Positions 32,246-43,147 of a DNA stretch of 64,000 nucleotides are shown here, one piece after another. Location: NCBI GenBank assembly GCA_964017155.1, contig OZ024865.1, positions 18,498,951 through 18,562,950 on the forward strand. The letters run 5' to 3'. Position numbers and translations under genes: made by a program. Positions within the stretch are counted from its first letter, which is position 1. Each line of letters opens with the position of its first letter. The notes below the pieces were generated by a model. The model did not search any database. It worked only from the letters and a program-made list of their open reading frames with translations, and had not been told where the DNA came from. Source of the stretch: Oasisia sp. SBJ-2009. Its lineage: Eukaryota; Annelida; Polychaeta; Sabellida; Siboglinidae.

Positions 32246-32780
32246 ACTAGTTGACTGTGTGTTGGTGCTCCTCTAAGATTTGTTTCTAAGGATTCAGGTG
32301 AAATAGTTATCTAATTATTATTATTATGTCCCCAATCCACCTGGAGTGGGTCACCAGGAGTCCAAACATCTGTCCAACCAAACTCTGCAAACAATTAAAG
32401 ACGTATAGGCTCTCGAAGGTATTCTGCATGTTCTGGAAAGAAAGATCTCTCATGGGTAAATAGATACTTTATTATTTAATTGTATTTGGGCATAGCTTCT
32501 CTTGGGAAAAGATGTGCAACGTACTACATCAACAAGAAAACCTGATGCACAGTTTCCTCTAAGACTTAACTACCTGATGAGCACTAGTATCACATAACTA
32601 GCCAAGGAGCTCAAGCAAATCTATCCAGCTGGGATTTCCCAATATATTGAACAGAAACCCAAATTCCGGTGTGCGATGTCGAAGAAACTGACTTTAGGTA
32701 ATGGAACAAGTAATCTCCCTTTAAAGTTAAACGACAGAAAACAGTTGAGCCATTAGGTAAGCAGTGGTTGATCGACTCAC

Positions 32781-32942
32781 CAGAACATTCCATCTTGTCT
32801 GTTGCAGTCAGGGTGTGAGTCGTTGTGCCAAAGCCACAAGTGAAGCAGTAGGTTTGACCAGGGTCCGGCTGGTAGTGACCAATGCCACATGGTTCACAGC
32901 TCTTACTGGTTTTGTTGTAGAAGTTGCCCGCAGGACACAAAT
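32781..32942 (-). CDS. Gene B exon 26: GCC2/GCC3 repeat 2
   Basis: Acceptor TATATTCTAG|AT, donor GTTCTG|GTGAGT, phase 1. Encodes DLCPAGNFYNKTSKSC, EPCGIGHYQPDPGQTYC, FTCGFGTTTHTLTATDKMEC. The CxxGxxYxxxxxxCxxCxxGxYQ pattern is typical of the GCC2/GCC3 Cys-rich repeats of SVEP1-like proteins. Confidence 0.92.
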
Positions 32943-32964
32943 CTAGAATATAGACAGTGATTTG

Positions 32965-33366
32965 GCTCTGCTGTAACAGTTGGTGTTACAGTGACAGTGG
33001 TGTGACTCTGTTGTGGCAGTTGGTGTTACAGTGACGTGACTCTGTTGTGGCAGTTGGTGTTACAGTGACAGTGACGTGACTCTGTTGTGGCAGTTGGTGT
33101 TACAGTGACAGTGGTGTGACTCTGTTGTGGCAGTTGGTGTTACAGTGACAGTGACGTGACTCTGTTGTGGCAGTTGGTGTTACAGTGACAGTGGTGTGAC
33201 TCTGTTGTGACAGTTGGTGTTCAAGTGACAGTGGTGTGACTCTGTTGTGGCAGTTGGTGTTACAGTGACAGTGACGTGACTCTGTTGTGGCAGTTGGTGT
33301 TACAGTGACAGTGACGTGACTCTGTTGTGGCAGTTGGTGTTCAAGTGACAGTGGTGTGACTCTGTT
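32965..33366. repeat. GTTGTGGCAGTTGGTGTTACAGTGACAGTG minisatellite
   Basis: About 10 units of 36-42 bp (TGACTCTGTTGTGGCAGTTG, GTGTTACAGTGACAGTG) abutting the acceptor of exon 26 and running directly into the next array at 33367. Confidence 0.92.
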
Positions 33367-33910
33367 GTGACAGTTGACACAGCTATGACAGTTTACACAG
33401 CTGTGGCAGTTGACACTGATGTGACAGTTGACACAGCCGTGACAGTTGACACAGCTGTGACAGTTGACACTGCTGTGACAGTTGACACAGCTATGACAGT
33501 TGACACAGCTGTGGCAGTTGACACTGATGTGACAGTTGACACAGCCGTGACAGTTGACACAGCTGTGACAGTTGACACTGCTGTGACAGTTGACGCAGCT
33601 GTGACAGTTGACACTGCTGGGAGAGTCGACACAGCTGTGACAGTCGACACTACTGTGACAGTTGACACAGCTGTGACAGTTGACACTGCAGTGACAGTTG
33701 ACACAGCTGTGACAGTTGACACTGCTGTGACAGTGGACACTGCTGTGACAGTTGACACTGCTGTGACAGTTGACACTGCTGTGACAGTTGACACAGCTGT
33801 GACAATTGACACAGCTGTGACAGTTGACACAGCTGTGACAATTGACACTGTTGTGACAGTTGACACTGCTGTGACAGTTGACACAGCTGTGACAGTTGAC
33901 ACTGTTGTTG
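33367..33910. repeat. 18-bp minisatellite (GACAGTTGACACAGCTGT)n
   Basis: About 30 units. The right end is 3 bp from the donor dinucleotide of exon 25. Together with the array at 32965 it makes the whole 970-bp intron 25 tandem DNA. Frames are open on both strands because 18 is a multiple of three; the Thr/Val/Ser peptides are artefacts. Confidence 0.94.
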
Positions 33911-33913
33911 TAC

Positions 33914-34072
33914 CTATGCAGTGGCTGTGGCTGGTGGAGCCAGCTGTCTCTGTTGTCTTTCCCGTGTCACAGGGAACACAGACTGTGTACACGGTGTCTC
34001 TGTAGGACCCAATGGGACAGTCGTCACATGTCTTTGTGGTGCTGTTGTAGACGGTCCCAACCGCACACTTCA
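33914..34072 (-). CDS. Gene B exon 25: GCC2/GCC3 repeat 1
   Basis: Acceptor CTCATTTTCAG|TG, donor GCATAG|GTACAA, phase 1. Encodes VKCAVGTVYNSTTKTC, DDCPIGSYRDTVYTVC, VPCDTGKTTETAGSTSHSHC. A complete Cys-rich repeat of about 50 residues. Confidence 0.92.
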
Positions 34073-34628
34073 CTGAAAATGAGAAACAGCAGGTCATAGG
34101 TCATTCTCACGAAGAAGTTCTGTGAATATTCTCTTCATAAACATCTCCTGAACTCTACATTTCTACTGAAGGATTTTTCCAGAAATAAAAGATGTGGTAC
34201 AGAAAAACTCAATTAAAATACTACTCCGTAGTATTGTTTGGAAAAACATCCATATAAATACCATAGAATAAACTTCAGATGTTAGAAACAATACAGAATA
34301 TAGAGATTCTATAGAATTCTGTAGAACAGGACATTCCAAACAATAAACATCTGCAAAATTCTTACAGAATATTTTGCTACGTGTTATTATTATTTCCTAC
34401 AAAGGACAAAAATATAAAATGTAGCAGATCAACTTGTCAACACTTTTCATATTTGGCCAGTTATCACACATAGCATGGTTCACAATCACATAATAAAATG
34501 CTGTCTTCATCTAGTTATTATGTTAGTACGATATCTGTAAGGCCAAATAAATTAGCAGAAAACATATCAAAGTTTGCCAGTCAAGACTCGCTTAATAAAC
34601 AAATCAATCAGTGATTGATATGACGTAC
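34073..34628. other. Gene B intron 24
   Basis: AT-rich sequence without recognised elements. Confidence 0.5.
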
Positions 34629-34722
34629 CGCATGTGTCACCCACGGCCTTATAGTTGACATCACATGACACTTCTTCGTCAATCCAAAATGACATCGGGT
34701 CTATGTTTTGTGCACCAGGCAT
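34629..34722 (-). CDS. Gene B exon 24: linker to the GCC2/GCC3 repeats
   Basis: Acceptor CACTTTTTAG|AT, donor ACATGCG|GTACGT, phase 0 to 1. Encodes MPGAQNIDPMSFWIDEE, VSCDVNYKAVGDTC. It joins exon 23 in phase. No family recognised. Confidence 0.8.
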
Positions 34723-34744
34723 CTAAAAAGTGATGGAGACATCA

Positions 34745-35450
34745 ACTGAATGTGTGACACGTTTGAATGGACCCTTTGGTGTATACGACAAAAGCCATGA
34801 CACAAGTAGCTTTCAGTGACACTTATGACACGGGAAGCTTTTGTTGACAGCGATGACACAATGAGTAGCTTTCAGTGACACTTATGACACAGGAAGTTTT
34901 TGTTGACACTGGACGTTTTTGTTGACAGTGATGACATAATGAGTAGCATTCAGTGACACTTAAGACCATGGGAAGCTGTTATTGATAATGGTAACACAAT
35001 GAGTAGTTTTCAGTGACATGACACAGGAAACCTTTGTTGACTGTAATGACACAATGACTTGACATTGGAAGTATTTGTTAACAGTGGTGACACTGTGAAT
35101 GGCTTTCAGTGACACTTATGACATGGGTAGCTTTTGTTGGCAGTGATGACACACTGAGCAGCTTTCAGTGACATTTGACACTGGTATTACTTTTGTTGAC
35201 AATGACGACATGAGTAGCTTTCATTGACACTTATGACATGGGTGGCTTTTGTTGGCACTGTTGACACTGTGCATAGCTTTCAGTGACACTTGTGTTACGG
35301 GTAGCTTTTATTGACAGTGATGACACAGTGAGCAGCTTTCAGTGACACTTGTCTTATGTGTAGCTTTTGTTGATAGTGATGACACAATGAGTAGCTTTCA
35401 GTGACACTTGTAACATATACCTTTTTTGATGACACAATAAGTTGCAATGA
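34745..35450. repeat. Degenerate (GTAGCTTTCAGTGACACTTATGACAC)n minisatellite
   Basis: About 20 diverged units combining GTAGCTTT(C/T)(A/G)TTGACA, GTGATGACACAATGA and CAGTGACACTTATGACA. The higher divergence suggests an older array. Intron 23 of gene B; the rest to 35835 has no feature. Confidence 0.85.
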
Positions 35451-35835
35451 AAGCTACTCAATTTCTTAGTAGTGTCTCCAAACACTGCTCGTGTTTTGCT
35501 GAAAGTGTTGACAAAATTATTAGCTCTATGGCGTAATGAACAATCTGTTAACATGATGATGAATAGACAGCAGATGTCCAAGATAAATTGTTAAAGCTGG
35601 GTATTCAATCACAGTTATACATGCTACTCATGTGTCTATTGTATGGAGTAATGGTTTAGTCTTGGAGTATGATATTTAATATCATTATATCTCAAATTTA
35701 CTATATTTCTTCAAGGTCTAGATGGCTATACACTTTCATCAATGGCTATTAGGTATGTAATAAGACACCTAAGAATTAGTGAAATGTATAACTGTGATAT
35801 GTTCTGTTATAAGCCATGAAATGTAAAGAACATAC

Positions 35836-35917
35836 TCCGCTTATATCAAACCCATGGTTGACCAACACTTCTTGTGTGACGGCCTTTGAGACTGACCAGT
35901 CCCTCCCTACTGTAACC
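35836..35917 (-). CDS. Gene B exon 23: unrecognised domain, middle part
   Basis: Acceptor TGTGTTATAG|GG, donor AGCGGA|GTATGT, phase 2 to 0. Encodes VTVGRDWSVSKAVTQE, VLVNHGFDISG. The phases fit exons 22 and 24 exactly, which is the main support for a small exon like this. Confidence 0.78.
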
Positions 35918-35989
35918 CTATAACACAACAGTATTCATTTAAAATAACAATAAATTATAGTCAATGTTGTATTAATTTGATCCTGAACA

Positions 35990-36300
35990 AGTAGTGGCAC
36001 ATTGGCTATAGCTTTCGACTCACAACTAAGAGGACCTGGGCTTGTATATCAAACTTTGGACAAGTTCATTCAGTCCACATTGAATCAGTTCACTCAGCTA
36101 TACGGATAAATACCTGGCTATAGACAGTGGTGAATATTGGTGTAGGTAGTTTTTCACGCATTAATTGCAGTGTATGGCTGGATGCCTCCCAGAGAAGGTG
36201 AGATGGTGTTCAATTCAACAGGTTTGCCAGGGAGTCTAGTGTAAGTTACGACTCACGCATTGCTTTCGATTATGAGATTGATTAATCCCCTGGTTTTGTC
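35990..36300 (+). mobile_element. tRNA-derived SINE, copy 3 (diverged)
   Basis: Starts TAGTGGCACATTGGCTATAG and shares TACCTGGCTATAGACAGTGG, CACGCATTAATTGCAGTGTA, GGATGCCTCCCAGAGAAGG and GATGGTGTTCAATTCAACAG with the other copies. Box B is eroded. Antisense to gene B, in intron 22. Confidence 0.78.
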
Positions 36301-36424
36301 GCGCCACTGAGCTTGATTTTCGAGGATATTGGCGCAAAAGAAGTTACTATTATTATTATTATTATAAGTTGCCCTTTTGAGGATTCATTGAGCAGAGGGC
36401 TCTTTCTAAAAATAAAACTAAGAA

Positions 36425-36590
36425 TAATCAACAAATGTCTGTGATCGTATTTAGCCTTTTATGTCGACCTAATCAGTCTGAAAACCTTCTTTTTGTTAAT
36501 TACTTCCATACAGATACACATTTTAGAAGTTCTATGTACACATACTGGAGATCCCAATTGTACATATGATATTTGTATTGTATTTTTGTA
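36425..36590 (+). mobile_element. LINE family B 3' fragment, left piece
   Basis: Encodes VFSLLCRLNQSENLLFVNYF and MYTYWRS, homologous to the antisense copy at 23608-24100. The sequence is broken at 36590 by the LINE at 36591-38436 and resumes at 38437. ATTTTTGTA (36582-36590) is repeated at 38437-38445. Confidence 0.78.
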
Positions 36591-38436
36591 TATATCAGAG
36601 TCAATGTATATGTATCCCGTTACTGAGAAAGAAGTAAGCGAAATTGTGTCAGGGTGCAAAAGTAAGACTTCGTATGGACACGACGAAATCAGCATGAAAA
36701 CTGTTAAACATGTAATAAAGCAAATTGTAAGACCTTTAACCTATATATTTAACAGATCATTAATCACCGGAATATTTCCAAATGACATGAAAACGGCAAA
36801 AGTTATTCCTGTTTTTAAATCAGGAGATCGTCTCCAATTTTCTAACTATAGACCTATATCACTGTTACCCCAATTCTCCAAAATACTAGAAAACATATTT
36901 AATAAAAGGTTAATGTCATTCATTGAAAATCATCACGTATTGACTGACGGGCAATATGGCTTCAGAAGTAATCACTCAACTTCATTAGCGTTAACCGAAT
37001 TTGTCGAAAAGTTAACTTCAGCAATAGATAAACAAGAAAGCACTATCGGGGTCTTTATTGATCTGAAGAAAGCATTTGACACCGTTGATCATAAAATACT
37101 GCTAAGTAAGTTACAATGTTATGGAATAAGGGGTTTGGCACTAGATTGGATTAAAAGTTATTTAGCCAATCGTGGTCAGTATGTGTGCTATAACAACAGT
37201 AATTCAGAGCTAAAGAATATCAAGTGTGGAGTCCCACAAGGATCAATCCTGGGCCCAGTACTATTTATTTTATATATAAATGACATGTGTGAAGTGTCAA
37301 AATTGCTTAATATTATTTTGTTTGCAGATGACACTAGCATTTTTTACTCAACTAGGAATATTGTGGATATAACATGTACAGTTAATAACGAACTAGAAAA
37401 ACTAGATATATGGTTCAGAGTTAATAAATTATCGCTTAATGTGAACAAAACCAATTTTATCATGTTTACAAATAAAAAACAACTTAGACCAACAGTAAAC
37501 ATTGTTTTGAATGGAAAGAACATTGAGCAGGTGTCACATACAAAATTCCTTGGTGTAATCATTGATGAAAACTTAACGTGGAGAGAGCAGATAAAAACGG
37601 TTGAAACGAAGGTATCAAAAAGCATAGGTGTTTTGTATAAAACAAAGGATGTTCTTGATATTCAAGCATTACGCACGTTATACCAATCACTTGTTGAACC
37701 ATATATGTCTTATTGCTGTGAAATATGGGGAAATACGTATCCGTCTAGAGTAAGAAAACTCTCTCTGCTACAGAAAAAAGCTATACGAATAATATATAGT
37801 CTTGATTACCATGGTCATACATCTGTATTTTTTCACTGTTCAAGAATTCTTAAACTTCAAGATTTAATTACACATAGGACTATGGTTATGCTTTATAAAG
37901 CAAACAACCACTGTTTAGAAGGTCGTGTACAGGCGTTCTTTGAACCAACTGCAGCCGTACACAAGTATGATACCAGACAATCTAAACTATTTTATGTTAA
38001 AAAAGCGAACACCACCCATAGACTACTGTCAATTACTGTCAGAGGAATACACGTATGGAACGGTCTTGAAAGTAATATAAGACAGTTGCCAAGTTTACAA
38101 CAATTTAAAAAAAGTTTAAAGTCGACGTTACTTTCTTCGTATTTATGAACAATTAACACAATGCAAAAAAAAATATTATTGTTGGTTGTATTAAATCTTA
38201 TAACTTTTACTATAACTATTACGCATTTTAGTTGAGAAGGGCATAGCGCATTACAAGTCATATGACTTCTGCTATGTCCTTTTAACAACAGCACCGATAT
38301 TATATTGTATTGTCGTTACCATTATGTATTGTATTATTTTTCATACTATGTTGTATATTCCTGTGTTGCCGTTGTTAAATAAACATTCATTCATTCATTC
38401 ATTCATTCATTCATTCATAAACATTCATTCATTCAA
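36591..38436 (+). mobile_element. L2-like LINE nested in LINE family B
   Basis: A 5'-truncated element with an RT frame, a 3' UTR and a tail of CATT repeats near 38385-38434. It is flanked by the 9-bp target-site duplication ATTTTTGTA (36582-36590, 38437-38445). The CATT/ATTC tail and RT sequence suggest the CR1/L2/Rex-related group; the clade assignment is tentative. Antisense to gene B, in intron 22. Confidence 0.85.
36600..38148 (+). CDS. L2-like LINE reverse transcriptase, open frame
   Basis: The frame is open from the truncation point to a stop at 38146-38148. Motifs: TEKEVSEIVSGCKSKTSYGH, FKSGDRLQFSNYRPISLLPQ, YGFRSNHSTSLAL, IDLKKAFDTVDHKILLSKL, CGVPQGSILGPVLFILYIND, catalytic FADDTSIFY, then KFLGVIIDENLTW and PYMSYCCEIWGNTY. 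RT domain and C-terminal connection appear intact. The endonuclease is missing by truncation. The open frame extends further upstream into LINE B sequence, which is not part of this protein. Confidence 0.88.
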
Positions 38437-38629
38437 ATTTTTGTACCTTATTTTTAACAATTATTTTAATTACTTTTTCATGACCTATTTATTTATTTTT
38501 ATTACCCACTTATTTTTTTTTACTTGTACCCCATAATTGCTTTAATTGTATTTTATGTATTGTACTTTTTTCATGTTTTTCAATTGTATTTTATGTATAC
38601 ATATGGGCTTTTTTGTCTGAGATAAACAT

Positions 38630-38663
<34 letters not shown>

Positions 38664-38690
38664 TATGTATAGATATACATATATATAATA
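38437..38690 (+). mobile_element. LINE family B 3' fragment, right piece, plus (TA)n
   Basis: The AT-rich 3' UTR resumes after the nested LINE and ends ATGTATACATATGGGC, TTTTTTGTCTGAGATAAAC. This matches the end of the copy at 23608. TATATG microsatellite follows at 38633-38690. Confidence 0.75.
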
Positions 38691-38717
38691 GGAAGCTTTA
38701 AAGATAGATGAACTTAC

Positions 38718-38964
38718 GCCACTCCATCAATGTCGATGCTGATGCGGAAGTTCTTCTGGTAGTCGACCACTGAGATGATCGCATCCGTGCAGTCAGCTTT
38801 CACACAGAAGGGTGTCTTAGACGATAATCCCTCCAGAGTCTTACTCCACGCCACAAGTTTCCCACGGAGTTGTGAAACCATTGCGTTGGCGATGTCAACG
38901 TTGAAGTCAGCCGCTAGATCAAAATCCCAGCCAAGCTGGACGTGTTTCTTTACTGTGCCAGAAT
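38718..38964 (-). CDS. Gene B exon 22: unrecognised domain, first part
   Basis: Acceptor TTTGACTTCAG|AT, donor GAGTGGC|GTAAGT, phase 1 to 2, 247 bp. Encodes TVKKHVQLGWDFDLAADFN, VDIANAMVSQLRGKLVAWSK, TPFCVKADCTDAIISVVDYQ, FRISIDIDGVA. With exons 23 and 24 it forms about 140 residues with three cysteines between a sushi module and the GCC2/GCC3 repeats. I do not recognise the family; the alternation of hydrophobic and charged residues suggests a folded alpha/beta domain. Confidence 0.82.
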
Positions 38965-38977
38965 CTGAAGTCAAAGA

Positions 38978-39045
38978 AAAACGATATGTGTGGTTGTGTG
39001 GTTGTGTGGTTGTGTGGTTGTGTGGTTGTGTGGTTGTGTGGTGTG
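38978..39045. repeat. (GTGTGGTTGT)n
   Basis: About six copies of a 10-bp unit, 25 bp upstream of the exon 22 acceptor. The rest of intron 21 to 39943 has no recognised content. Confidence 0.9.
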
Positions 39046-39943
39046 ACAGTATGTTTATGTCCCACTGGGAAAATGCCCCAGTTTGTCTTCCCTGATGGGA
39101 AAGGAGAGGAAGATTCATACATTCTGTCTTATTTTTATTGACAACTTTGAGAAATATAATAGAACACATATAGGCAGGTTAAATGTTTCTATGTCATAGG
39201 TATTCTAATCTGCATAAATAGCAGGAGTTAGACTTTTGAGACAATCAGAATCACCAGCCATGAGACACAGCCATGTTCTTAAGGCACGGCACAAGCTATT
39301 TATACTGGGTTTTTCACATTGGTGAAAAAGAGGGGCTAAGTAGGGTGGAGATATCCCAGGGAGGTGTCAAGATAGACAAGTTTGTTCACTTTATATTGCT
39401 CTAGTTCAACTATTCATTTTAACCATCAGTGCCATATTATTTTCATGCAGTAACTGCAACAGGTCTGGATATGCCCTATATTAGAATTCACCTTTTTAAT
39501 TGAAGCAATAATGACAAGACTTCTGAAAATGTGTTTTCCATACGCCATCTGGGTGATGTTCATGACAGACAGGTTGCAAAATGGAAAGTACATACTCACC
39601 TCTGAATCAAACTCTGGTGCTTTGAACGTGTTTGTTGTATGCCAAGGGAGAGCCTTAAATTTGTAGCTATTTCAAAGGTTATTAGAAAAGAGTGAAACTA
39701 CTACTGAAGAGTTGGAAGTAACCAGGTCCAAAACATTACTGGACGTCCATTGTTTGATGGGAACTAGAGGAGAAAGTATCAAGTAGAACAGATGCGGGGG
39801 TGTAAGGTGACAGAGGGTAGAGTCAGTACCTGCCGACATGTCTTATACAAATGACAACAACAGTGTTTTCACTAGAATCTCTGATCCATAAACATGTTTA
39901 TGGACTGCTGATATAGCTGCTGGGGTCTCATCTGTACACTTAC

Positions 39944-40147
39944 CCCCACAGGCTGGGAAGTGGAATGTGTTCTTTGGGCTGTCTGTGTTCCACAAACCCA
40001 TCGGGCCACAGGAGAAGAACTTGGGCACTGGACGCAGGAACGTCTTGCCATCATTACATGTGACACTGCAGCGTCTGTACAAGTTGTTGACATCTCTACA
40101 GCTCACCGCGCCGTCAACAGGCGGGGCTGGTTCAGTGCAGTCGCCCA
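39944..40147 (-). CDS. Gene B exon 21: sushi (CCP) domain
   Basis: Acceptor TGTACTTTCAG|TG, donor TGTGGGG|GTAAGT, phase 1. Encodes GDCTEPAPPVDGAVSC, RDVNNLYRRCSVTCNDGKTF, FFSCGPMGLWN, FHFPAC. CCP hallmarks are present: PPxxG, CxxTC, CxxxGxW, PxC. One whole module in one exon. Confidence 0.87.
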
Positions 40148-40204
40148 CTGAAAGTACATGACACGTGTAGACTGTCAGCTGTGAGGGGGATTCTACATGT
40201 CCAT

Positions 40205-40750
40205 GCTGGATCTTCACACAAAAGTGGCATGTGATAGGATCTTCACACAAAAGTGGCATGTGATAGGATCTTCACACAACAGTGGCATGTGATAGGATCT
40301 TCACACAACAGTGGCATATGATAGGATCTTCACACAACAGTGGCATATGATAGAAACTTCACACAACAGTGGCATATGATAGGATCTTCACACAACAGTG
40401 GCATATGTTATGATCTTCACACAACAATGACATGTGATGTGATATTTACGCAACAGTGGCATGTGATAGAATCTTTACAAAACAATGGCATATGATGTGA
40501 TCTTCACACAACAGTGGCATGTGATAGAATCTTTACAAAACAATGGCATGTGATGTGATCTTCACACAACAGTGGCATGTGATAGGATCTTCACACAACA
40601 GTGGCATATGATAGAATCTTCCCACTACAGTAGCATGTGATGTGATCTTCACACAACAGTGGCATATGATAGGATCTTCACACAACAGTGGCATATGATA
40701 GAATCTTCAGACAACAGTGGCATATGATAGGATCTTCACACAACAGAGAC
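40205..40750. repeat. 29-bp minisatellite (GATCTTCACACAACAGTGGCATRTGATAG)n
   Basis: About 19 units with many point variants fill intron 20. The donor-proximal intron start (minus GTATGTGAACAT, then CCTATCTAACATATGTC, then TCTGTT) resembles the unit GTGTGAAGATCCTATCATATGCCACTGTT, so the array may derive from the region just after the exon 20 donor. Confidence 0.9.
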
Positions 40751-40789
40751 ATATGTTAGATAGGATGTTCATATAAAATGTTCACATAC

Positions 40790-40885
40790 TTCGAAGAAAG
40801 ACCGTGAAGTGACACATGGCCCTGTTGCCTGCAGCATCTGTTGCACTGTACACCACAGGGGAGACACCGGGCTTGAACACGTCTC
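40790..40885 (-). CDS. Gene B exon 20: HYR domain, second half
   Basis: Acceptor GTTTTTTGCAG|GA, donor CTTCGAA|GTATGT, phase 1. Encodes GDVFKPGVSPVVYSATDAAG, NRAMCHFTVFLR. FxxGxxxVxYxAxDxxGNxxxCxFxV is the conserved second half of HYR (hyalin repeat) domains. Confidence 0.9.
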
Positions 40886-41165
40886 CTGCAAAAAACACCT
40901 CGGCAAGTCTTTACATCGAAAAACACATATTTTCCACTTCCAATTCTATTACCAGCTTTGAATGTCATTGTAGTTAAAGGGTTGATCAAGTAATAATTTA
41001 CAATACAACGTAAATGACTGTTTTATTTTGTAACAATGTCCAATTTCTAGTTATCGGTTCCAGTCATCTTAAACCCCAAATCAACAAGATTTCATTTGTT
41101 AAATGAACCACAGCTAACCTGTCTATTCCACTCAGGTCTCTCAGAATGAACGTTCTGTATAATAC

Positions 41166-41297
41166 CTGACTTGTAGTTCATGGTCACTGAGTGTTGACCA
41201 TCAAAAGTTGGTTCTGGAAAGTGTACTTCCGCAAGATGTCCACCACTCACTATTCCAACACCTCCCAAAGGACATGTTGCAGTTGGGGGCAATTTGT
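41166..41297 (-). CDS. Gene B exon 19: HYR domain, first half
   Basis: Acceptor CCTGTTTCAG|AC, donor AAGTCAG|GTATTA, phase 1. Encodes KLPPTATCPLGG, HLAEVHFPEPTFDG, HSVTMNYKSG. PPxxxCP followed by VxFPEPTxxD is the HYR start. Joined with exon 20 it gives one HYR domain. Confidence 0.87.
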
Positions 41298-42851
41298 CTG
41301 AAACAGGTCAATATTTGAAAGTACAGATTGCATTTTGAGATACATCAGCATAACTCACAGAATCTGGCAGTCAATTCCAACTTTGTGTTGCACAATGCGC
41401 TGCTTTCGCGGTGTTTTGGGTCATGACACTAGAAGACAGAGGGAGGCTGTTGAAAATGGTTACCATTTCATTACGATTAGCCCATTCGGTTTCTATGCAC
41501 AATCGTCTACTAGATGTATCATAGCGGTCCTGCTAGATAAAGGGGGAGGTACCAATTAACAAAGAAGTCCAAACAAGATTAAATCACTACAATCCACTTT
41601 ATTACACTGTCCAATTAAGATCCCCAGATTACTCACATCTACATAGATGTCCAGCCAGTTACGACACAGAGTGTGACCACACACAGTCAGACACCCTGCA
41701 GGCTCAGCTCCTGCCAACCAACTCTCTTTTACTTTTCTCTTTCACTCTTTATATCTCAGCTAGCCTGACTACACATTCAAACTCGTTCAAACTAACCAAT
41801 GGGTGTCTCCCAGCATATGCAAAGACAAAAACATAGCTAGCCTGACTACACATTCAAACACGTTAAAACTAACCAATGAAATTCATAATTCCCGCCCAGC
41901 CTACACAAAAACAAACAACCTGGACTCTACTACTGATAAATATGAACATGTGGTTTCCCCCCAACGGCCAAGCATATTTAAAGATAACAAACTGGCAACC
42001 CTACTCCCTCTCCCTCTCTCTCTGGTATAAACACTCCTTATCTCATCTCTAGTATAAACACCTACTCAACATAACAATTTATAATAAGCCCTACCATAGA
42101 TGGAGGCATATGTTCTATACAGCATTTTTAGGCTAATGCCTTAGCATTGCAAAAGCACTAGTCAAGTTTTTGTTTTAGGCATTTGTTCATTTTGTATAAG
42201 AGATTTTCGACCGCAGTAAAGGCCAACAACATTACTTATGACATTGATGGTGATTTACCAAGTAACAACTCATTGTTTTTATAATATTAGTGATGTAATT
42301 TGTTGTATATGTCTGGTGACAACCACTCTAAGTAAATAACACCAGCAATAATAAACTGTTTAAACATTACAGACAGACGCAAACCTGCAACTAACAGCAG
42401 TTATATATTCGGTAATTATGCTAATTGTGAATGATGCATTTTCCAGGTTTACAATTATGAAATTAAATACATCCCTGCTACATTACTTGTTGAGTATTCA
42501 AGTTTCAGAATACATGTGATGTTCATATTGATCAAATGCGTTATTGCGGCTGAAATCTTGAGTTAAAATGATGCAGTCGATTTCACGTCAAGTCCCAAGG
42601 AATGCAGTATTCCGTGATCACAGCGACTGACGGCTGTAGTGCTGAAAGGGTTAAGGCACACGGTGGTAACTTTAAGATGTAGGATCATCTGTCTCTCCAT
42701 CGTCTTGACTCCAATCATAACATAGGGATGAGGGTCAACATTTTTCAAGTCGTCTAACTTAACATTTCATATTTCTATCGGGGAAACATTCGAAAACGCC
42801 TACGGATAAAGACAAATTCCACAGGTCTACTAGGGGGGGGGGCAAAGGCAC
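41298..42851. other. Gene B intron 18
   Basis: 1.55 kb. 41755-41890 holds an imperfect direct duplication (CTAGCCTGACTACACATTCA at about 41760 and 41838, each followed by an AACTAACCAATG segment). The stretch 41560-42080 looks like non-coding repeat DNA, possibly an LTR-like sequence, but no ends were established. Confidence 0.45.
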
Positions 42852-43147
42852 CTGTCAGTTTGTCGACACAAACACCGCTGTCTGTGTCCAGCTGTTGTCC
42901 AGCGGGGCAGATCGTCTGACCGCGAGTGGACGGAGACACCTTCTTCATGCCAGGTCCAGGTTGATAGCTGTCCCAGGTCCAGTCGGTGGTCAGTGCCTGG
43001 GTGTAGGACTGGCTGATGATGGGGGTTGTCCTTGCATTGAACACACTGACGACGTCTGTAATGCTCTGGGCCATGTCCCAGACCTGCACCAGATTCAACA
43101 CACCTCGGAACACGTCAGACTTCAACCCACCAACCCGCAGCACAACA
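42852..43147 (-). CDS. Gene B exon 18: pentraxin/LamG-like fold, last part, and linker
   Basis: Acceptor TTCATTTGCAG|TG, donor CTGACAG|GTGCCT, phase 2 to 1, 296 bp. Encodes VLRVGGLKSDVFRGVLNLVQ, VWDMAQSITDVV, then a linker SYQPGPGMKK and QTICPAGQQLDTDSGVCVDK. FxGxLNxVQVWD is typical of pentraxin/LamG-type jelly-roll C-termini. The short ICPAGxxxDxxxGVC part resembles the start of a GCC2-like Cys-rich segment. Confidence 0.85.

Noticed and set aside
31823..32254. Cys/Leu-rich plus-strand frames (CVLLGCVL...)
   Set aside because: Translation of a TGCTTGGCTGTGTAT tandem repeat.
33367..34005. Thr/Val/Asp repeat proteins on both strands
   Set aside because: 18-bp minisatellite in intron 25; only exon 25 is coding here.
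41560..42080. LTR retrotransposon
   Set aside because: No paired terminal repeats, primer site or coding region could be shown.
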